A DNA stretch of 8,451 nucleotides from NCBI GenBank assembly GCA_003645115.1, contig QNEG01000053.1, positions 1 through 8,451 on the forward strand, in the 5' to 3' direction. Below are positions 5,951-8,451 of the stretch, in pieces. Source of the stretch: a bacterium (GTDB lineage Bacteria; UBP14; UBA6098; B30-G16). The first letter of the stretch is position 1. Each line of letters opens with the position of its first letter. The notes under the pieces were generated by a model. The model had not been told where the DNA came from. It saw only the letters and a list, made by a program, of their open reading frames with translations, and searched no databases. The position numbers and the translations under genes are program-made.

Positions 5951-7573
5951 TTATCCGATTAATATAGACCGCCATAGCAATACTGCCATCCCGAAAAACA
6001 TAAGTGCAGTTAGGAACTTAATTAGTGCTGTATTTTTTTTGAGGAAACCATTCAATTGTTCAGATGTCGTTCCCATATAACTTATCACAAATACTACCAA
6101 AAGTGGAATAATGAACATAAAGTTATATAGAAGCAAATATAGGTGGGCTTTCATTCTCAATCCGGGAATACCTAATACATATATAATAGTGGGAAGATAG
6201 ACTTGTCCGGTGCAAGCTAATTCGAGAAGACTCACGAAAAAACCGGTAATAAAAGCTGCTACTAAAAAATTCCTTTTAGTCTTGCGGGGTTCATTCTCGG
6301 CTATTATCACCCTGTGAATTTTTTTCTTCAATTTATCGGGTAGTTGAAGAGTCATTTCGCTGAGTTTTCCTTGCTTTGCCTTAACAAAATCGATAATGGA
6401 TAAGATGCCGAGACCGACCGCGAGGACACCGGTTAAAATATATACCCATCGAGCAATAATTTCAAAAATCGGTAATGAAGCGAGGAATCCAAGAAATCCT
6501 GCACCGACCGCATAATAAGTGATGAACACTGCAATAGTATATGCTAAACCCACCAATAATATTTCATTCTTTTTCCTTTCCGCTATAGTTAGGAATGTGA
6601 TAAAGAAAACCAATGCGCCGAAAGCACAAGGATTAATTCCATCCAGAAGACCAGCCACTACGATTGGAGCTACATTAAATCTGGAGAATCTGGCGGTAAT
6701 TCTTCGCTCTGCCGAAACCAACTCATCTGGAGTAATATCCTCCCATAAAACTACATTTTTACACTTATCACCCAATTCCTTAATCTTTTTTACCAACGGA
6801 AAGTAAAAATTATTTCCTATTCCTTGATACCCATAGATAAATCCTGCATCTTTTATAAATACTGCCGGTGTGGCAAGTCGATATTCTTCTTGGACATTGT
6901 TCCGTTCGCAAAACGCCTCGTGTAAAAGCTTACTCTCCGGTTCGGCAATATCATACTTCTTATAAACTATCACTGCATTTATGTCGGATGGTGGTCTTTC
7001 TGATAATAATCGTAAATCGTGTTGGACTCTATCACAGTGAGCACATCCCTTTTCCGAGAAAAAGATTATATAAACAGTATCCTTACGGGAGCGAGTGGTC
7101 TCTTGCTTTGCTACAACTGTGGTCTCGGGAATTTCAACACCGATGGTTCCTTTTTCGAGGGGATGAGTTTCCGGTTTATCCTCGGGTTTTTCCTCGCTTG
7201 CTATATGCGAAGTTAATTCTTCCTTCTTTAATTCTTTTTTCAGAAGTTTAACAAAATTTTTCTTTATCTCTTCGTCTCCACCCAAAACTTCATTTCCGAT
7301 AAATATTACTGGTATCTCATTGTCAGAATCGCCAGCTTGAGCTTCTCTTTTTAGCAATAATTCATAATTATCCAGGTTATCCTCGATTTCATACTTGGTC
7401 AGATTCACTTTACCTTCATACTTTTTAAGTATAGGTGGCAAGAAATTATTAATTATCTCTTCACAATGCTCACAATACTTGGAATAGAAAAACTCTACTT
7501 CGACAGCATCGCAAAAAGAGATAAATAGTGCTAATATAGTGAATAATATTATTTTCTTTAGAATATTGCACAT
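5951..7573 (-). CDS. Double thioredoxin-CcdA/DsbD-like transmembrane thiol-disulfide transporter
   Basis: It probably carries reducing equivalents from cytoplasmic thioredoxin across the inner membrane to periplasmic thiols. A signal/anchor segment (about 5-23) precedes thioredoxin-like domain 1 (about 24-115) with CEHC (34-37) and cis-Pro in EIPVIFIG (Pro88). After a Lys/Glu-rich linker comes domain 2 (about 165-270) with CAHC (177-180) and cis-Pro in LATPAVFI (Pro236). Residues about 300-538 form a CcdA-like core of about six membrane helices with the two family cysteines: GINPCAFG (Cys316) and ELACTGQVYLP (Cys454). Order and content differ from E. coli DsbD, which has an Ig-like N-domain and a C-terminal thioredoxin. 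I chose the ATG at 7573, 13 bases after the upstream stop and leading straight into the signal segment; in-frame TTG/GTG codons at 7603-7594 would overlap that gene. It likely shares the upstream gene's transcript. Cytochrome c maturation is an alternative role. Confidence 0.87.
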   Translation of the reverse strand: MCNILKKIILFTILALFISFCDAVEVEFFYSKYCEHCEEIINNFLPPILKKYEGKVNLTKYEIEDNLDNYELLLKREAQAGDSDNEIPVIFIGNEVLGGDEEIKKNFVKLLKKELKKEELTSHIASEEKPEDKPETHPLEKGTIGVEIPETTVVAKQETTRSRKDTVYIIFFSEKGCAHCDRVQHDLRLLSERPPSDINAVIVYKKYDIAEPESKLLHEAFCERNNVQEEYRLATPAVFIKDAGFIYGYQGIGNNFYFPLVKKIKELGDKCKNVVLWEDITPDELVSAERRITARFSRFNVAPIVVAGLLDGINPCAFGALVFFITFLTIAERKKNEILLVGLAYTIAVFITYYAVGAGFLGFLASLPIFEIIARWVYILTGVLAVGLGILSIIDFVKAKQGKLSEMTLQLPDKLKKKIHRVIIAENEPRKTKRNFLVAAFITGFFVSLLELACTGQVYLPTIIYVLGIPGLRMKAHLYLLLYNFMFIIPLLVVFVISYMGTTSEQLNGFLKKNTALIKFLTALMFFGMAVLLWRSILIG

Positions 7574-7586
7574 TCCGATATAATTG

Positions 7587-8369
7587 TTACTCACCGCCAC
7601 CAAATACGGGGACAGTAATCCGTGTCAATTCATTACCACCTTTGTCCATAGCAGAAACCGTAAATGATGCTCTAATTATTTCCTCGGGTGAAATATCATC
7701 TCTAACTGAAACCTTAATTGTAGCTGTTCCCCCAACTGGTATGCTAATGGCACTATATTGGGGTTCATCGGTTCCCTCGGAAGTCCCTTCGATGATTGGA
7801 GTTTTTGCTCCGACTATCCAAGGTTCTTCGAGAAATACCTCATAATAATCTACTATCTGGATTGTTACATCGTTCTCTGAAAGATTCTGAATTTTTACAC
7901 TATCTACTCTATGAAAATCATTGACATTTCCCAGGTCAATTTTTCGAGGTTTTGGGGTAATAGCACGAGGTTTTACTGTATCCATATTAGCGATAAAAGT
8001 AATTTTCTCCGATGGTCGAGTGGGATCATTAGTAGAGATTATAGCTGCTTTCGATGTCTTGTGAAAATATCTGGTGCTATTAAAAATAATGGTTATAGTG
8101 GTTTCTTCTCCCGGTTCCAGGTGCATTTTCTTAATAGGGGCGGAAGTGCATCCGCAGGTAGTTCGAACACGTTTTATCTCTAATGGTTCATCGCCAGTAT
8201 TTTTTATCACATATTCGTGAGCCATAAATGTTCCCTCGGGAGCGAATCCAAAATCGAAATTTGGTTCCTCGATTGTAATTCGTGGTCCCTGTTTCTCCTG
8301 TGAAATAACTGTCCCTATGGTGATTACTAACAGTAAAACCACAAGAATAAATGGATATATCCTTCGCAT
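7587..8369 (-). CDS. Exported DUF1573 (Ig-like) protein with Cys-Gly-Cys motif
   Basis: The 260-residue product has a signal peptide (MRRIYPFILVVLLLVITIG, cleavage near residue 23), then a DUF1573 domain (about 30-130). That domain shows FDFGFAPEG (38-46), a fold-typical hydrophobic strand with NTGDEPLEI (57-65), the family's VRTTCGCTSAP (68-78, Cys72 and Cys74), LEPGEETTITIIFN (84-97) and ISTNDPTRP (111-119). A second all-beta, possibly Ig-like, region covers about 138-256. DUF1573 is a widespread exported Ig-like family without a firm biochemical function. The start is set by AAGGAGG just before the ATG; a GTG further upstream in frame (8426) falls in the promoter-like sequence. The gene is first in a two-gene unit with the thiol transporter, which suggests that its CGC cysteines may be a redox client, an inference. 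Confidence 0.86.
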   Translation of the reverse strand: MRRIYPFILVVLLLVITIGTVISQEKQGPRITIEEPNFDFGFAPEGTFMAHEYVIKNTGDEPLEIKRVRTTCGCTSAPIKKMHLEPGEETTITIIFNSTRYFHKTSKAAIISTNDPTRPSEKITFIANMDTVKPRAITPKPRKIDLGNVNDFHRVDSVKIQNLSENDVTIQIVDYYEVFLEEPWIVGAKTPIIEGTSEGTDEPQYSAISIPVGGTATIKVSVRDDISPEEIIRASFTVSAMDKGGNELTRITVPVFGGGE

Positions 8370-8373
8370 AATC

Positions 8374-8380
8374 CCTCCTT
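8374..8380 (-). promoter_or_regulatory. Ribosome binding site that sets the DUF1573 gene start
   Basis: Minus-strand AAGGAGG lies 4 bases before the ATG at 8369. It is the strongest ribosome site in the window and rules out the longer in-frame GTG start at 8426. Confidence 0.8.
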
Positions 8381-8400
8381 TTTTGCCTAATATAAAAATC

Positions 8401-8422
8401 ATTATAAAAATGCGAATGTCAA
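8401..8422 (-). promoter_or_regulatory. Candidate promoter of the DUF1573-thiol transporter operon
   Basis: The minus strand shows a perfect TTGACA (8417-8422) and a perfect TATAAT (8401-8406) separated by only 10 bases, preceded by C as in the pilM upstream region (CTTGACA in both). With standard 17-base spacing TATAAT would pair with the weak TTTGTG at 8424-8429. The predicted leader is about 25 bases and ends in the strong ribosome site. The pairing is uncertain, but AT-rich promoter-like sequence is evident. Confidence 0.4.
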
Positions 8423-8451
8423 GCACAAATTAACTTTGTCTATATCATACA

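Noticed and set aside
7574..7603. Upstream TTG/GTG starts (7603, 7600, 7594) for the thiol transporter
   Set aside because: They overlap the end of the DUF1573 gene and add a polar stretch before the signal segment; the ATG at 7573 gives a normal signal peptide. Some doubt remains because the ribosome site for the ATG is poor.
8370..8426. Upstream GTG start (8426) for the DUF1573 protein
   Set aside because: It begins in promoter-like sequence (TTGACA/TATAAT), lacks a ribosome site, and the ATG at 8369 has a strong AAGGAGG.
1..8451. CRISPR array, tRNA, rRNA, insertion sequence or phage genes
   Set aside because: I see no regularly spaced repeats, cloverleaf, terminal inverted repeats or transposase/phage motifs; the window is ordinary coding sequence almost throughout.

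Overview
The window comes from a Gram-negative (diderm), AT-rich bacterium. KdsB (the CMP-Kdo step of lipopolysaccharide synthesis), a secretin and the PilMNOP alignment proteins all imply an outer membrane. The genes read normally with the standard bacterial code. Diverged family members and an unusual domain layout suggest an uncultivated lineage, perhaps in or near the FCB/candidate-phylum diversity. That placement is an inference from style only; there is no marker gene here.

Layout: bases 1-158 hold the 3' end of an unrecognised plus-strand gene. A convergent gap (159-290) with a perfect 20-base palindrome separates it from everything else, which is on the minus strand. Read in the direction of transcription from the right edge, there are two operons. 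Operon A (8369 to 5951) encodes an exported DUF1573 protein with a Cys-Gly-Cys motif, then a membrane thiol-disulfide transporter of the CcdA/DsbD family carrying two thioredoxin-fold domains at its N-terminus. A 112-base gap with a TTGACA box follows. Operon B (5838 to 291) is pilM-pilN-pilO-pilP-pilQ-kdsB: the alignment subcomplex and secretin of a type IV pilus (or closely related type II secretion-like) machine, followed by the CMP-Kdo synthetase gene.

How they work together: PilM (cytoplasmic actin-like ATPase) should bind the N-terminal IRINLLP of PilN. PilN and PilO form the inner-membrane coiled-coil pair, the PilP-like protein bridges to the secretin, and PilQ is the outer-membrane gate. 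No assembly or retraction ATPase, pilin or platform protein is in the window. Operon A would carry reducing power to the periplasm.

The most interesting points are: the peptidoglycan-binding AMIN domain sits on the PilP-like protein instead of on PilQ, which is a minimal 436-residue secretin; PilQ has a five-cysteine cluster just before its STN domain; the thiol transporter has a Trx-Trx-CcdA order with six candidate redox cysteines; and PilO has a strongly basic tail while its neighbour PilP has a strongly acidic linker. None of this amounts to a demonstrably new system, but the domain relocation and the redox pairing deserve checking.
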